DNA from: DATNPX01 sp036702975
GTDB taxonomy: Bacteria > Cyanobacteriota > Vampirovibrionia > Obscuribacterales > Obscuribacteraceae
Direction: 5' to 3'
DNA length: 64,000 bases
Assembly: GCA_036702975.1 (NCBI GenBank)
Contig: DATNPX010000038.1
Location: 62,001-126,000, forward strand
The translations under genes were made by a program, and so were the position numbers. Under the pieces are notes generated by a model. The model saw nothing but the letters and a program-made list of their open reading frames with translations. It searched no databases and was not told the origin of the DNA. Below are positions 16,638 through 26,522 of the stretch, piece by piece (positions within the stretch are counted from its first letter, which is position 1; every line of letters begins with the position of its first letter).

Positions 16638-18896
16638 TTAGTAGATATAGAGCATCTCGCGGAACTTCGGCAACGGCCAGAGTGCATCGTCTACGACTAA
16701 CTCCAACTCGTCGGCTACCTTGCGAACATCATTCATCGCCGGAATCACCTTCTGCTGATAAACCTTAGCGTGATGCAACAGGTCTTCAGCTTGCTCGTCT
16801 TCGGCGCTGTGGCTTCTCACTTGCTCCAACACTTCGAGGTTGCTGCTCAAGCGATTGACCTTTTCGACGATGTCGCGCAACAGGTTTTCCTGATGCGTCA
16901 GGTTCAAGCCGTTCACAGCCGACTTAGCCTGAACGATAGCTGTCGCTACTCTATTTTGATATTCGAGGGCGACTGGCAGGATCATATTGGTGGCAATGCT
17001 TTCGGTCAACAACGCTTCAATGTTGACTGTCTTGCAATAGCCTTCCAGCATGATGTTGTAGCGGCTGACCAGCTCATCTTCTTTGAGCACACCATACTTG
17101 GCGAAGAGTTCTTTCGCATCTTTTTCGTTCAAAGCAGGAAGCGCTTCAACGGTATTACGCAGGTTTGGCAGACCACGCTTTTCAGCTTCATCGTGCCACT
17201 CTTGCGAATAGTTATCTCCATTAAACAAGACGCGCTCGTTCTCGGCGAGATTCTTCTTCACGACCTGTTGAACAGCAGCGTTTAGATCAGTGCCGCCCTT
17301 GGTGAGCTTCTCGATTTCGCTAGCCAAATGATCTAGCGATTCAGCAACGATGGTGTTGAGAATCGTATTCGGCCAGGCGATTGATTGGCTGGAACCGACA
17401 GCGCGGAACTCGAACTTATTGCCGGTGAAAGCAAATGGTGAGGTGCGGTTGCGGTCAGAATCATCACGAGGAATGCTAGGCAGATGCGAAACGCCAAACT
17501 CGATGAGCGAAGCTTTCGATCCGGCATCGCTCTTGCCAGCTATGAGCGCTTTCACAACTTCGTGCAAGCGCTCGCCGAGAAAGATGCTGATGATTGCAGG
17601 TGGTGCTTCGTTGGCGCCCAAGCGGTGGTCGTTACCGGCGAAAGCCACAGCAGCGCGCAAGAGTTTCGCATATTTGTTGACTGCGCGAATAACGGCAGTA
17701 AGCATAACGATGAACTGTGTGTTCTCGTAAGGTGTGTGACCAGGCTCGAGCAGGTTGTTGCCTTGATCATCAGCCATTGACCAGTTATTGTGCTTGCCAC
17801 TGCCATTGACACCACTGAACGGTTTTTCGTGGAAGAGACAACGCAAGCCATGCTTTTGTGCTGTCTTGCGGAAGACTTCCATCAACACCATGTTGTGGTC
17901 GGTAGCGAGGTTGCTGTCTTCGAAAATCGGAGCCACTTCAAACTGAGCTGGAGCCACTTCGTTGTGTCTGGTCTTCACAGGAACGCCCAACTTGTACAGC
18001 TCATTTTCTGCATCCATCATGAATGCAAGCACGCGCTCTCTGATAGAACCCCAGTAGTGGTCTTCCATTTCCTGACCCTTTGGAGGCTTGGCACCAAAGA
18101 GCGCACGTCCGGAGTTGATCAGGTCAGGGCGGGCGAGATAGAAGGATTCATCGATCAAGAAATACTCTTGCTCGGCACCAACTGTGCACTGCACACGCTT
18201 TACTTCTTTGTTGCCGAGAATATTGAGCAAGCGAGTTGCTTGTTTGCTCAAGGCATCGATTGAACGAAGCAACGGTGTCTTCTTATCGAGCGCATGTCCG
18301 CTGAATGAGCAAAATACGGTTGGAATACAAAGGGTCTTACCGTTGACGCTTTCCATCAAGAAAGCGGGTGAGGTGGGGTCCCAACCTGTATAGCCGCGGG
18401 CTTCGAATGTAGAACGAATACCGCCTGAAGGGAAGCTTGAAGCATCCGGCTCACCTTGAATCAAGGTCTTACCCGCGAACTCGACGAGCGTAGCGCCTTC
18501 GCCACCAGCAGACGCCAAGAACGAATCGTGCTTCTCAGCGGTCAAGCCGGTCATCGGATGGAACCAGTGAGTGAAGTGAGAGGCACCACGAGACACCGCC
18601 CAATCCTTCATGGCGTTTGCCACCACATCGGCGAGCGCTGGGTCGAGTCTTTCACCGTGGTCCAGGCAACGAACAACGGCTTTGAATACGGCTTTCGGCA
18701 ACAACGCTCTCATCGTATTGCGATTGAAAACGTTGGTACCATAAACTTCGGCCAATGGTGTGCGGGTGTAATCCACTGTTGCCTCTACTGCCGATCGGGC
18801 TTGTATGGACTGAAGGGCGCTCTTGCGAACGCTTCCATGTCCCTGGTGGGTCCTGTGAGTGTTGTGTTTTTTACTGTCGGCCAAAGTGTTAGTCAT
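16638..18896 (-). CDS. glnN: Glutamine synthetase type III
   Basis: A 752-aa enzyme making glutamine from glutamate and ammonium with ATP, in the cytoplasm as a large oligomer. The length and the N-terminal block (PLAEVYGTNVFNRNTMR, WAVSRGASHFTHWFHPMTG) are typical of the GSIII (GlnN) class found in cyanobacteria and Bacteroidetes. Visible active-site stretches include VGAEQEYFLID (metal-binding Glu), RHNEVAPAQFE and NGSGKHNNWS. A perfect AGGAGG-type site precedes the ATG. It lies 18 bases after the YjbQ-family gene on the same strand, so both are probably one operon ending at the terminator near 16.55 kb. Confidence 0.97.
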   Translation of the reverse strand: MTNTLADSKKHNTHRTHQGHGSVRKSALQSIQARSAVEATVDYTRTPLAEVYGTNVFNRNTMRALLPKAVFKAVVRCLDHGERLDPALADVVANAMKDWAVSRGASHFTHWFHPMTGLTAEKHDSFLASAGGEGATLVEFAGKTLIQGEPDASSFPSGGIRSTFEARGYTGWDPTSPAFLMESVNGKTLCIPTVFCSFSGHALDKKTPLLRSIDALSKQATRLLNILGNKEVKRVQCTVGAEQEYFLIDESFYLARPDLINSGRALFGAKPPKGQEMEDHYWGSIRERVLAFMMDAENELYKLGVPVKTRHNEVAPAQFEVAPIFEDSNLATDHNMVLMEVFRKTAQKHGLRCLFHEKPFSGVNGSGKHNNWSMADDQGNNLLEPGHTPYENTQFIVMLTAVIRAVNKYAKLLRAAVAFAGNDHRLGANEAPPAIISIFLGERLHEVVKALIAGKSDAGSKASLIEFGVSHLPSIPRDDSDRNRTSPFAFTGNKFEFRAVGSSQSIAWPNTILNTIVAESLDHLASEIEKLTKGGTDLNAAVQQVVKKNLAENERVLFNGDNYSQEWHDEAEKRGLPNLRNTVEALPALNEKDAKELFAKYGVLKEDELVSRYNIMLEGYCKTVNIEALLTESIATNMILPVALEYQNRVATAIVQAKSAVNGLNLTHQENLLRDIVEKVNRLSSNLEVLEQVRSHSAEDEQAEDLLHHAKVYQQKVIPAMNDVRKVADELELVVDDALWPLPKFREMLYIY

Positions 18897-18914
18897 ATCT
18901 CCTCCTGAGAGTGG

Positions 18915-19349
18915 CTAAATTCCTAATGCTTTGAGAATTACGCGTTTCTTTCGCTGTCCGTCGAATTCCGCGTAGAAAATCTGCTCCCACGGACCAAGGT
19001 CGAGCTTACCCTCGGTTACCGGAATCGTGACTTGGTGGTTGATGAGGATACGCTTCAAATGCGCATCTCCGTTGTCTTCACCAGTCTTGTGATGATTGTA
19101 GTCAGGACCGAACGGCGCCAGCTTGTCTACCCATTCGTCGATGTCCTGGAGCAATCCACTCTCCCAATCATTTATGTAGACACCGGCCGTGATGTGCATC
19201 GCGGAGACCAGTATGAAGCCTTCTTTCAAGCCTGTTTCGGACAAAAATTCCTGTACATCGTCTGTGATGCGGATGTATTCCCTGCGCTTCTTGGTGTCGA
19301 ACCAGAGATACTTTGTATGAGCTTTTACGACGCCTTCGCTCGTCTTCAT
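18915..19349 (-). CDS. YjbQ / UPF0047 family protein
   Basis: A 144-aa single-domain protein of the secondary thiamine-phosphate synthase (YjbQ) family. The conserved SAMHITAGVYIND segment, the HLKRILINHQVTIPV block with its metal-binding His, and the LGPWEQIFYAEFDG end are all present. The physiological role of the family is poorly defined; weak thiamine-phosphate synthase activity has been reported for members. I prefer the ATG at 19349, which has AGGAG upstream and gives the usual length; an extension to 19421 is open but would add 24 atypical residues. It precedes glnN by 18 bases. Confidence 0.92.
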   Translation of the reverse strand: MKTSEGVVKAHTKYLWFDTKKRREYIRITDDVQEFLSETGLKEGFILVSAMHITAGVYINDWESGLLQDIDEWVDKLAPFGPDYNHHKTGEDNGDAHLKRILINHQVTIPVTEGKLDLGPWEQIFYAEFDGQRKKRVILKALGI

Positions 19350-19713
19350 TCCGCTCCTCTGCAAATGGACTGCACCAGCAAAAGCCACTCGCGGCTCGGC
19401 TGTGTTCAGACGTTCGGCCATAAAGTCTACAGCTTTGGCAACCCTTTATGCTAGCCTGCGCCGACTTTTCGCACATATCGCGTTACTATTCAGAACCAGG
19501 CGTAATATCCATCGGCTATACACGCGAGCGAATGCGGCTTGATGATGGGCTTTCAGAATGTTAAGGCACCCCGGCTCGGTGCTCGCCAAGAGACTATGCA
19601 GGGAATTGTTACGACACAGCGATCTTTGAATAGCGGTCCTATTCAGTCTAAGGTTCGGTTCTAAGATCAGTTCTAAAGCTCCGCTCGAGTTGGCAAGAAG
19701 TGCCATTGGAGAT
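19350..19713. other. Intergenic region upstream of yjbQ-like/glnN
   Basis: About 360 bases between the unknown 438-aa gene (ending 19714) and the YjbQ-family start, both minus strand. The promoter of the yjbQ-glnN pair should lie here. A minus-strand reading frame at 19446-19706 (86 codons) has no ribosome site or recognisable domain. I see no supported gene. Confidence 0.4.
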
Positions 19714-21030
19714 TTACCGCCCTAAGCCTGCCAACTTCAGTTTTCGCTCGTAAGCGCTGCCAGCGACAAACCTCGTAGTTGCCTGAATATCGTCAGGATG
19801 CAGTTCGCCAGCGACTTTCGGCAAGCCTTCGAATGCCTTAGCCGCACCGCTGGAAGAGGCATCGATGTTACCTAGAAGTTTCGAGGCAGCCTCGTAATCA
19901 ACATATTGCGCAGATTTGTTGTTCCAGACCCAGAGCTTAGCTGTTTTATCGAGTACAAGGTCGCGCTGCAGAAGAAAAGCTCGTTGCCCTTCATCGTGCA
20001 GTACTAGCTGATTGAGCGTAGGTCCTTTTCCACTCTCAATTGCGGTCGTTAGATTTACATGAGCACCGCCCATGCTCTCGCGTTGACCGACATAATACCC
20101 CCTGTATTTTCCACTGCGAATGATATTCAATCCGGTAGCATCGGCTGCATCCTGAATGCCGGCTTGAACTCCGATTAGCTCATGGTGATTGTGATAGGTA
20201 ATGCCTTCAGGAGCCGCGACATGCGAGTTCGACCATGGAGTTCCTCTCATTGGCATAGACGCGCGCATCTTCGAAAGATCGACTTCCCGCAACACTTCGA
20301 CATTTCCATCATCGCGAAAGATAGCGCGAGTGAGCGGATTACTTGGCGGCGCATCGAGCTTCTCGGTCAACAGATTCATGTTTACTTTGCCAGCAGCCGA
20401 AACTTCAGAAGGCAAGTCGAAACTTCCAGCGCCGTTGAACAGTTTTTGCCGATCGGCAAATTTAGTACGCATGTAGAAATCGCGTCGCTCAGTCAAGCTT
20501 TCAAATGTAGCAACATTAAAACGAGGACTCAATGCTAATGCCCTATCCGCAACAACCGCTCCGCCACCAGCAGCGATGGCAGACTCAACTAAAGGCGTCA
20601 CATTAGTTGCTGCAGATTTTGCATAGGAATCGCCTAGTTTCTCGCGCTTTTCTGCAGTATCAGCGTTCCACCCATCGAACAAAAGAGAAGCGGTGCCTTT
20701 TATCAAGTTGAAGCCTTCTACGGCACCACCAGTAATGGCGGTAGTTTTTAGAATTCCAGCCGAACTCGCCATAATCGTAGGTGCCCTTCGTGCAAGAATT
20801 AGACTTGCAGCACCAATTGCCGCGGCAGTTGCTACTGCAGCAAGCCGCTCTTTGTCACCGCTGAATCCGGTTGTAACATCGTGGCTTATTTCGTTCCAGA
20901 CTGCGCCTGGCAGTTTCTTGCCGACGTCGGCGACAGCGAGAGCTTCATTCCGTAAATGACCGGCAGCATCGCTCGCCCAGTTTTCGAGACTGGCGGCAGA
21001 CTGCTTAATTGAGCTGATTATCTCGGTCAT
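19714..21030 (-). CDS. Hypothetical protein, 438 aa, glycine-zipper-like N-terminus
   Basis: Not recognised. Residues about 58-160 are Ala/Gly-rich with possible short hydrophobic segments (LAAVATAAAIGAASLILA, ESAIAAGGGAVVADRALAL), suggesting membrane association. Residues 230-430 look like a globular alpha/beta domain with conserved-looking HNHHELIGVQAGIQDAA and MGGAHVNLTTAIESG stretches. No signal peptide and no catalytic motif that I can name. It lies 150 bases after a TPR gene on the same strand. Confidence 0.75.
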   Translation of the reverse strand: MTEIISSIKQSAASLENWASDAAGHLRNEALAVADVGKKLPGAVWNEISHDVTTGFSGDKERLAAVATAAAIGAASLILARRAPTIMASSAGILKTTAITGGAVEGFNLIKGTASLLFDGWNADTAEKREKLGDSYAKSAATNVTPLVESAIAAGGGAVVADRALALSPRFNVATFESLTERRDFYMRTKFADRQKLFNGAGSFDLPSEVSAAGKVNMNLLTEKLDAPPSNPLTRAIFRDDGNVEVLREVDLSKMRASMPMRGTPWSNSHVAAPEGITYHNHHELIGVQAGIQDAADATGLNIIRSGKYRGYYVGQRESMGGAHVNLTTAIESGKGPTLNQLVLHDEGQRAFLLQRDLVLDKTAKLWVWNNKSAQYVDYEAASKLLGNIDASSSGAAKAFEGLPKVAGELHPDDIQATTRFVAGSAYERKLKLAGLGR

Positions 21031-21179
21031 CTGGGCTGGCGGCGGCTTGCAGGACTCTCGGGATGCACCCGAATAGGCACTTGTCTCCCAGTGTCAATTT
21101 AGCAGGACTGCGCCAGGTGTCATTGGGGAAAGTACGGCAGCGGAACCACCCACAATCAAACGTGGAAAGGCATCGAAGC

Positions 21180-22370
21180 TTAGGACGGCTTTTTAACTTC
21201 CCCTGCGCCGTTTGGCGCATCATTCGTCTCAGTTGAGGGCTTCGGTGCAGCAGCCTTAGAAAGTGCGGCTAGGCGAGCTTTTGCTTCGTCATCTTGCGGA
21301 TCAACGGCAAGGGCTTCACTGTAGGCGTTCTTAGCATCACCAGCTTTGCCCAAACGTTCTTCGACGCGACCAAGATGCGACCACAGACCAGCATGTTTGG
21401 GACTTAGTTGGACAGCACGATTAAATTCCGACTCAGCGGTGTGCAAATCGCCACTGGATTCAGCCAACCAAGCCATGTCTACATGCAGCGCAGCAACATC
21501 TGGACTGAGCTGAACAGCCTTGGCCAATTCCTCCATCGCCTTGTGCTTGTCACCATGATCGGACAAGAGAATAGCGAAATCAGCATGTGTATACGAGTTA
21601 TTCGGATCAAGATTTGATGCCTGTACATAGAGCTTTTCAGCTTTTTCAAAATCACCTTCAGCAGCGTAACTGAACGCCAATGAGTGTGTTACAGCAGCAT
21701 TGTTCGGAGCATAAAACAATGCCCACTGAAATTCAGGCGTTGCACTTTTCCATTTACGAGCGACACCATATGCCAAGCCTTTTTGATAGTGCATTTTTGC
21801 GGCTTTATCTTTTAGCTCTTTCTTTTCGTCGGCATTTAACGGAATCGCATCGCCCAATCCAACAACCATCATGAATTCAGCAAGCGAACGCATTGGCTGA
21901 CCGCGCATCAATGACACCACGCAGTAATCGCGATGGGCAGCTTTGAGATTAGGAACACACATGATCGCGGCTTCCAGCTCTACTTCGGACATCTCCCAGT
22001 CGAACTTGTGGATGTAGTGACGTGCCAGATCGTAGTGGTCAGCCGCTTCATTTGTGAGAGCTGCAGATTTATTTGTGCGAGTTATCTTGATACCGCCGGC
22101 GGTTTCTTCAACCGTCACCGCGTTATCGTCAGAGTCGCCGGATGTCGTTGATGCCCCAACACTATCAGCAGTGGCGCCAGAGCCAGGCTTGTCGGTGGGA
22201 GCAGTAGAGGATGTTGCAGTGGATGTTGCGGTGGAAGGCTCGGCAGCAGTTTTCTGGCTGGGTAGCGCGCAAACACTCGAAACGGAAATCGTGCTCACTA
22301 GCGTCAGTGAGACAGCCAATCGCTCGACTACTTTCCAATCTCGCATCAAGTTGAGCATAAAATCAGGCAT
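21180..22370 (-). CDS. Exported TPR protein
   Basis: About 396 aa. An N-terminal hydrophobic segment (VERLAVSLTLVSTISVSSVCA) acts as signal peptide or anchor. A Ser/Thr/Ala-rich linker follows to about residue 100, then at least six TPR units (HYDLARHYIHKFDWEMSEVELE, HSLAFSYAAEGDFEKAEKLYV, HVDMAWLAESSGDLHTAESEF, WSHLGRVEERLGKAGDAKNAY). The tail is Pro/Lys-rich. Several starts are possible (TTG 22403, ATG 22370, ATG 22346) and none has a strong ribosome site; 22346 would give the shortest signal peptide. Probably a periplasmic or envelope scaffold. Confidence 0.85.
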   Translation of the reverse strand: MPDFMLNLMRDWKVVERLAVSLTLVSTISVSSVCALPSQKTAAEPSTATSTATSSTAPTDKPGSGATADSVGASTTSGDSDDNAVTVEETAGGIKITRTNKSAALTNEAADHYDLARHYIHKFDWEMSEVELEAAIMCVPNLKAAHRDYCVVSLMRGQPMRSLAEFMMVVGLGDAIPLNADEKKELKDKAAKMHYQKGLAYGVARKWKSATPEFQWALFYAPNNAAVTHSLAFSYAAEGDFEKAEKLYVQASNLDPNNSYTHADFAILLSDHGDKHKAMEELAKAVQLSPDVAALHVDMAWLAESSGDLHTAESEFNRAVQLSPKHAGLWSHLGRVEERLGKAGDAKNAYSEALAVDPQDDEAKARLAALSKAAAPKPSTETNDAPNGAGEVKKPS

Positions 22371-22549
22371 CAGTTTCAACGATTTCAATAATGATTTCAG
22401 CAATGCACACCATGCTTTAGATTCTAACCAATCTAATGTTTCCCTGGGGACTCCACCCGGATTTCGCTTATTATCTCAAGGGTATGTGGCAAATCCAAAT
22501 CGCTCTATGCCTGTTCAAGAACTAGGCTTAACACTAGAAACCGCCGGCT

Positions 22550-23419
22550 CTATAAACCGTCGAAATGCCCGACCGAAACAATCGCAATTCCGTGCTTATC
22601 GGCGTATTCAACCATCTCTTCGCGCTCAACCATCATCGTGTCGGCAATGGCGAGGACGCCGCCTGGCTCCTTGGCAGTCATTGAATGCATGGTGTTCATG
22701 CCGACTGTCGGAATGTCAAAACGCTGATCCTGCCCTTTTTTGGCGAGTTTGACGACGACTACCGGTCCACGGGCTAGTTGCACGGCGCGCTTGATCGCCT
22801 CATCTGTTCCCTCAATCGCCTCAACAGCAAGAACCATACGGTCCTTCACAATCACAGTCTGACCAATGTCCAGCCGAGCTATCTCACGAGCCACGTTGAG
22901 GCCGAACTCGACATCGGCGAATTCCGCTACTGTTGGCTCGCGTTTGGTTAGCGGTCCCAGGCTCGGGAACAGGTGACGCAGAAACTCAGATTGCGTCAGA
23001 ACTTTCACACCGCGAGTCTCGAGAATGCCGCCAACAGCTCGCTGAATCGTATCATCATTGAAATTGGGAAGCTTGCTTAGCTCCGTAATCGCCATCCAGT
23101 CAAGCTTATGGAGATTGTGCAACAAGTTAATCTTCGGCACTTTGCCGATGAACACGGCAGACTTGGCATTTGCGTCAGCCAAAATCTTCATGCCTTTACC
23201 CAATTGACCGGGTCCAACCTCGTAAACCTTGTCAGCGTGCGGCGAGACATGGGCAAAAGCGTCTTTTGACAGCGCAATGGCTACCACCTTGTATCCCCGC
23301 TCTTTTGCTGACTGAGCCAGGATCGCGGGCAGTTTGCCTTCGCCTGCCACGAGTCCCAGTATCATGTTCGGTATCAGACCTGAGTCTTTGACGGGGGCGG
23401 CGGTTGATGTACCTGTCAC
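22550..23419 (-). CDS. lpxI: UDP-2,3-diacylglucosamine pyrophosphatase LpxI
   Basis: About 289 aa. Hydrolyses UDP-2,3-diacylglucosamine to lipid X in lipid A synthesis, at the inner membrane face. The family pattern is clear: GLVAGEGKLPAILAQSA at the start, GQLGKGMKIL, the IFIGKVPK-like FIGKVPK block, NFNDDTIQRA, ADVEFGLNVA, IVKDRMVLAVEAIEGTD and the GPVVVVKLAKKGQDQRFD C-terminal half. The GTG at 23419 with GAGG upstream gives the usual length; an extension to 23509 adds an atypical basic stretch. Its presence implies an outer membrane with lipid A. Confidence 0.95.
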   Translation of the reverse strand: MTGTSTAAPVKDSGLIPNMILGLVAGEGKLPAILAQSAKERGYKVVAIALSKDAFAHVSPHADKVYEVGPGQLGKGMKILADANAKSAVFIGKVPKINLLHNLHKLDWMAITELSKLPNFNDDTIQRAVGGILETRGVKVLTQSEFLRHLFPSLGPLTKREPTVAEFADVEFGLNVAREIARLDIGQTVIVKDRMVLAVEAIEGTDEAIKRAVQLARGPVVVVKLAKKGQDQRFDIPTVGMNTMHSMTAKEPGGVLAIADTMMVEREEMVEYADKHGIAIVSVGHFDGL

Positions 23420-23659
23420 GAAGAATCCTCGATTAAAGTGCTGGATTATATTAGCACTAGATTCAAAGAAGTACCTTTTAGCCCTTTTATGGACTCGGCG
23501 GGCGCACACGAGCGCTGCACGCCAGCCAGAATGGGATTTTTATAATAGAATGGCGCAGTAGGAGCGGCGCAGGGAAGTTCATGGTTTTCTCCCTTGACAC
23601 CCCTCTCAAACGGACCTAAATTTGGAATAATCCTGACTACAACGGTATCTCGGAGCATG

Positions 23660-24208
23660 ATGTTCAAACTGTACGCCCAACTGTTAATCCCAGCGAGCAT
23701 CATAGCGATGGCGCCTGGCGCCGCGTTTGCCCAGTTTGGGCAGCAGGGAAGAACGACCGACCCGAACATGGGTCACTTCTACATGGCGCGGCAGCAGATA
23801 ACGATTACCGACGATGGGCCGGTAATCAATAACAAAACGACTCAGCCTGGAGCGCCCGGAGCTGGTGCGTTGCCGGCTGGAATTCCTCAGGGATTGCCTG
23901 CGGCCAGATGGACGCAGTATTCACCGGCTGCTGAGAATCCGAATCTGAGCACATCCTTGCCTAAAGTTTCTAACGGCGTGCCGCCGAAACTGCCACCGGG
24001 TGGACCGGCTGGAAAGTCGGCTCGGGCGGGGAAACTAGCAGTTCCTATTGCAAAGCCGACGGCTGCGGTCAAGCCAGCGCCTTCGACTGAGGCTTATGCT
24101 CCATATAAGAAGTTCGCGCCGGACGCGGCTGTAACCGGCGCATCGAACGCGCAGTCTTCAAGCGCTGTTAGAGGTGACGTGCTCCATTGGGCGCGCAACG
24201 GACGGTAG
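23660..24208 (+). CDS. Exported Pro/Ala-rich protein
   Basis: A 182-aa protein with a clear signal peptide (MFKLYAQLLIPASIIAMAPG..., cleavage after FAQ/AFA near residue 24). The mature chain is Pro/Ala/Gly/Lys-rich and probably extended or disordered, with no domain that I recognise. GGAG lies just upstream of two consecutive ATG codons (23657, 23660); the second is better spaced. It is divergent from lpxI. Confidence 0.75.
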   Translation: MFKLYAQLLIPASIIAMAPGAAFAQFGQQGRTTDPNMGHFYMARQQITITDDGPVINNKTTQPGAPGAGALPAGIPQGLPAARWTQYSPAAENPNLSTSLPKVSNGVPPKLPPGGPAGKSARAGKLAVPIAKPTAAVKPAPSTEAYAPYKKFAPDAAVTGASNAQSSSAVRGDVLHWARNGR

Positions 24209-24309
24209 ACGGTCGGGAGTTCGCGGGATCGGAACGTTGAGCACGTAATCTTTCGGAACGTTCTTAAAAGCCAAGCGGAACTTGTGTGTTATTATTCCTG
24301 TTCGTTCAT

Positions 24310-24383
24310 CTGCCCGTAGCCCAGCTGGATAGAGCGCATGGCTACGAACCATGAGGTCGCAAGTTCGAATCTTGCCGGGCAGG
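24310..24383 (+). tRNA. tRNA-Arg (anticodon ACG)
   Basis: A full cloverleaf: 7-bp acceptor stem (CTGCCCG 24310-24316 with CGGGCAG 24376-24382), D arm with GCTGGATA, anticodon stem CATGG/CCATG around loop CTACGAA, and T arm GCAAG/CTTGC around TTCGAAT. The anticodon ACG implies A34-to-inosine editing by TadA and reading of CGN arginine codons. CCA is not encoded. One C-A mismatch is seen in the D stem. Confidence 0.96.
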
Positions 24384-24400
24384 TTCTTTAAACACTGATG

Positions 24401-24433
24401 AATCGGCGTTCTTGAAAGAGGTGCCGATTTTTT
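24401..24433 (+). terminator. Rho-independent terminator of tRNA-Arg
   Basis: AATCGGC (24401-24407) pairs with GCCGATT (24423-24429) and runs into six T residues. It lies 18 bases after the tRNA. Confidence 0.85.
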
Positions 24434-24659
24434 ATTGGGACAGAGTAAGGGAAAGCGCGTCTTACTCTTGTTCTTGCCGAAGCAGCGCCTTCAAGTCATT
24501 TTTCAGCCTTATCAGAGTCCAAACAACAATGTATACCTGCAGGTCTAAGAACCGGCTCTGGCAAGACCCCATCGACACTAAATTGACACACTCATGTAAC
24601 CGACATGCAATGAGAGGGCCTTAGCATTGGCAGCATCCATAAGATAGAGGGGGGCTGCA

Positions 24660-26048
24660 ATGGGAAATAGCCGCATAAACATACCGGAACCAATAATGGA
24701 ACTGCCGCCCCCACCCGTGCCCGCGCACGAGGTTAACGTTCCACCTGATTCGGTCAATAGCTACAGGAATGGCTTCATTCCAGGGGGCAATCCCCATCTC
24801 GTGCAGCAGATCCTTGGATCCGGTCAACCATTGCCGGCGGGTTCACAACCTGGGAAAGACGTATGCCCGCCTTCGAGCCAACCAGCAAATCAGACGGACG
24901 AACATCCACGGGTAACACTGAGCTGGATCGCAGAGGCCCAGAAGGCTGCGGGGGCTTCAAAAGTCAAGGCACTACGCGATCGACTAGTAGGAGAAAACCA
25001 ACCTGGAGCCTTAGGTGAAGTACTGCAACAAACGGATTTAAGTGACTATAAGCATTCATTGATGTCTGCCGACATAAAAAAGCTCGTTGCACAGCGTGAA
25101 GCAAATCCGTTGGTCATGACTCAAATATACGACACAGTCATGGGGGATTCGAGGTTCACAGTCTCATCCATGGATGATGCTTCCTCAGCGGCGTCCAAGA
25201 CAAAATCACTCATGCTTCTTCAACAAGCTCAAGGGGAAATAATCATCGCAAATGGCATGACCAGTTCCCAACTTCAGAAACTAGAGAATTCAAATGCTCA
25301 AGTCATAGACAACCCCGAGCACCGAGAGACCTGGGCAATAGCGCCATCGGAAAAAATCGATATTGGCGGGCAAGGCTCTAAGGCACTGATTAGAGCGCTT
25401 GGAAGTGCTAACTTGACTAAAGCTTATCTGTCAGCGCAAGGCAACACCCATGAAATCTCTGAGGTCGAGCAACAGCGACAAGATATAAAAAAACAGTTAG
25501 ACTTTCAATTCGACTCACCACACACGCAAAGTTTGGCAAACGCACTACTAAATAAGAGTTGGCGTCGCGAGGGTTCCAACGCTTTCAATCTGCCACAGCT
25601 TTGGGAGAGTGCTCCCTCAAACTACTATCAGATGTACCATCTGGTGCTGGCGGAGGCAGAACAAAATGAAAGCCGCTTGGGCGCTCTCGCGGTGAGACTA
25701 GCGGATCAACAGAGTGAGTTCAAAACCGCACAAAGCGAAGGTTCGAGCACATCGATTGCGATGAAAGAACAATTTGTACAAGCTCGGAGTGATGCTCTTT
25801 CTTATGTAACCGCATTCACTGCTAAACTCTACCGCGACGCAGCATTGATGCAACTCGGCATCGCACAAAGTGAGAGCAACCAGGCGAAAGATTTGCAGAA
25901 TATACCCGACCATCTGAAACTGGCAGACGAAGCATTGAAACACGCCGCCAAGGTCGCTCCAAACAATGCCGATCTGCTCCAACTGGAATCGATGTCTGCG
26001 AGTATGCGTAAACTGTACGACAAAGACCCTGGAGCTGAAAATCGGTAA
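24660..26048 (+). CDS. Hypothetical helical protein, 462 aa
   Basis: Not recognised. The first ~80 residues are Pro-rich and disordered (MELPPPPVPAHEV). The rest is predominantly helical with many Gln/Ala/Leu. Its last ~60 residues (HLKLADEALKHAAKVAPNNADLLQLESM) look like a single TPR-type helical pair. No signal peptide or membrane helix. A G-rich ribosome site (GAGGGGGG) precedes the ATG. It is convergent with the frameshifted gene ending at 26059. Confidence 0.75.
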   Translation: MGNSRINIPEPIMELPPPPVPAHEVNVPPDSVNSYRNGFIPGGNPHLVQQILGSGQPLPAGSQPGKDVCPPSSQPANQTDEHPRVTLSWIAEAQKAAGASKVKALRDRLVGENQPGALGEVLQQTDLSDYKHSLMSADIKKLVAQREANPLVMTQIYDTVMGDSRFTVSSMDDASSAASKTKSLMLLQQAQGEIIIANGMTSSQLQKLENSNAQVIDNPEHRETWAIAPSEKIDIGGQGSKALIRALGSANLTKAYLSAQGNTHEISEVEQQRQDIKKQLDFQFDSPHTQSLANALLNKSWRREGSNAFNLPQLWESAPSNYYQMYHLVLAEAEQNESRLGALAVRLADQQSEFKTAQSEGSSTSIAMKEQFVQARSDALSYVTAFTAKLYRDAALMQLGIAQSESNQAKDLQNIPDHLKLADEALKHAAKVAPNNADLLQLESMSASMRKLYDKDPGAENR

Positions 26049-26058
26049 TCTAAAAACC

Positions 26059-26506
26059 CTAACCGTCTTGCTTCGAATCTAGCGGCACAATACCTGCGTC
26101 CTTCGTTCGCGGATCTCCAGCGTACAGCCCGTTCCACCATCTTCGGCCGCCAGCAATGAAGTTCTCTAGCGAAATCTCTTTGCGATCCGAACCGAAAAGG
26201 CGCAGCTCACCAAACCAGACCTTGCCCCTCCAAAACCTTTCGCTCTAATTGCTGAATGGTAATCGGAAGCAACTCGGCCTTCTCATCGTTCCATAAGCCG
26301 TTCCTATAGGATGCACACACCCGAATAAGCGGTTGTAGGATCAGTTGAATTCGAGGATCCTCTGGCGCCGGTCCTTCAACTGGAAGCGACAACACGGCCA
26401 GCGTCACACCGACCCATGACTGCTCTTGATTGATCTGCAGACCAACCCACGTCGCCTCGTTACAGGCGACGTTGAGTCCACTTATTTGCTCTTCGGTTAG
26501 CCGCAT
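26059..26506 (-). pseudogene. Frameshifted hypothetical gene
   Basis: The ATG at 26506 has a GAGG site and opens a 99-codon frame ending at 26207. If one G of the GGGG run near 26222-26228 is removed, the frame continues without interruption for about 50 more codons (KVWFGELRLFGSDRKEIS ... GRRWWNGLYAGDPRTKDAG) to a TAG at 26059. The downstream part reads as convincing protein, so a +1 change in a G-run (mutation, sequencing error or programmed shift) splits a ~148-aa gene. It lies 16 bases after the 299-aa gene and is probably in one operon. The protein family was not recognised. Confidence 0.65.
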
Positions 26507-26522
26507 TTGTCCTCGTTTAGTA

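Noticed and set aside
19446..19706. Minus-strand 86-codon frame, vaguely ankyrin-like
   Set aside because: No ribosome site, no clear repeat motif, composition not protein-like.
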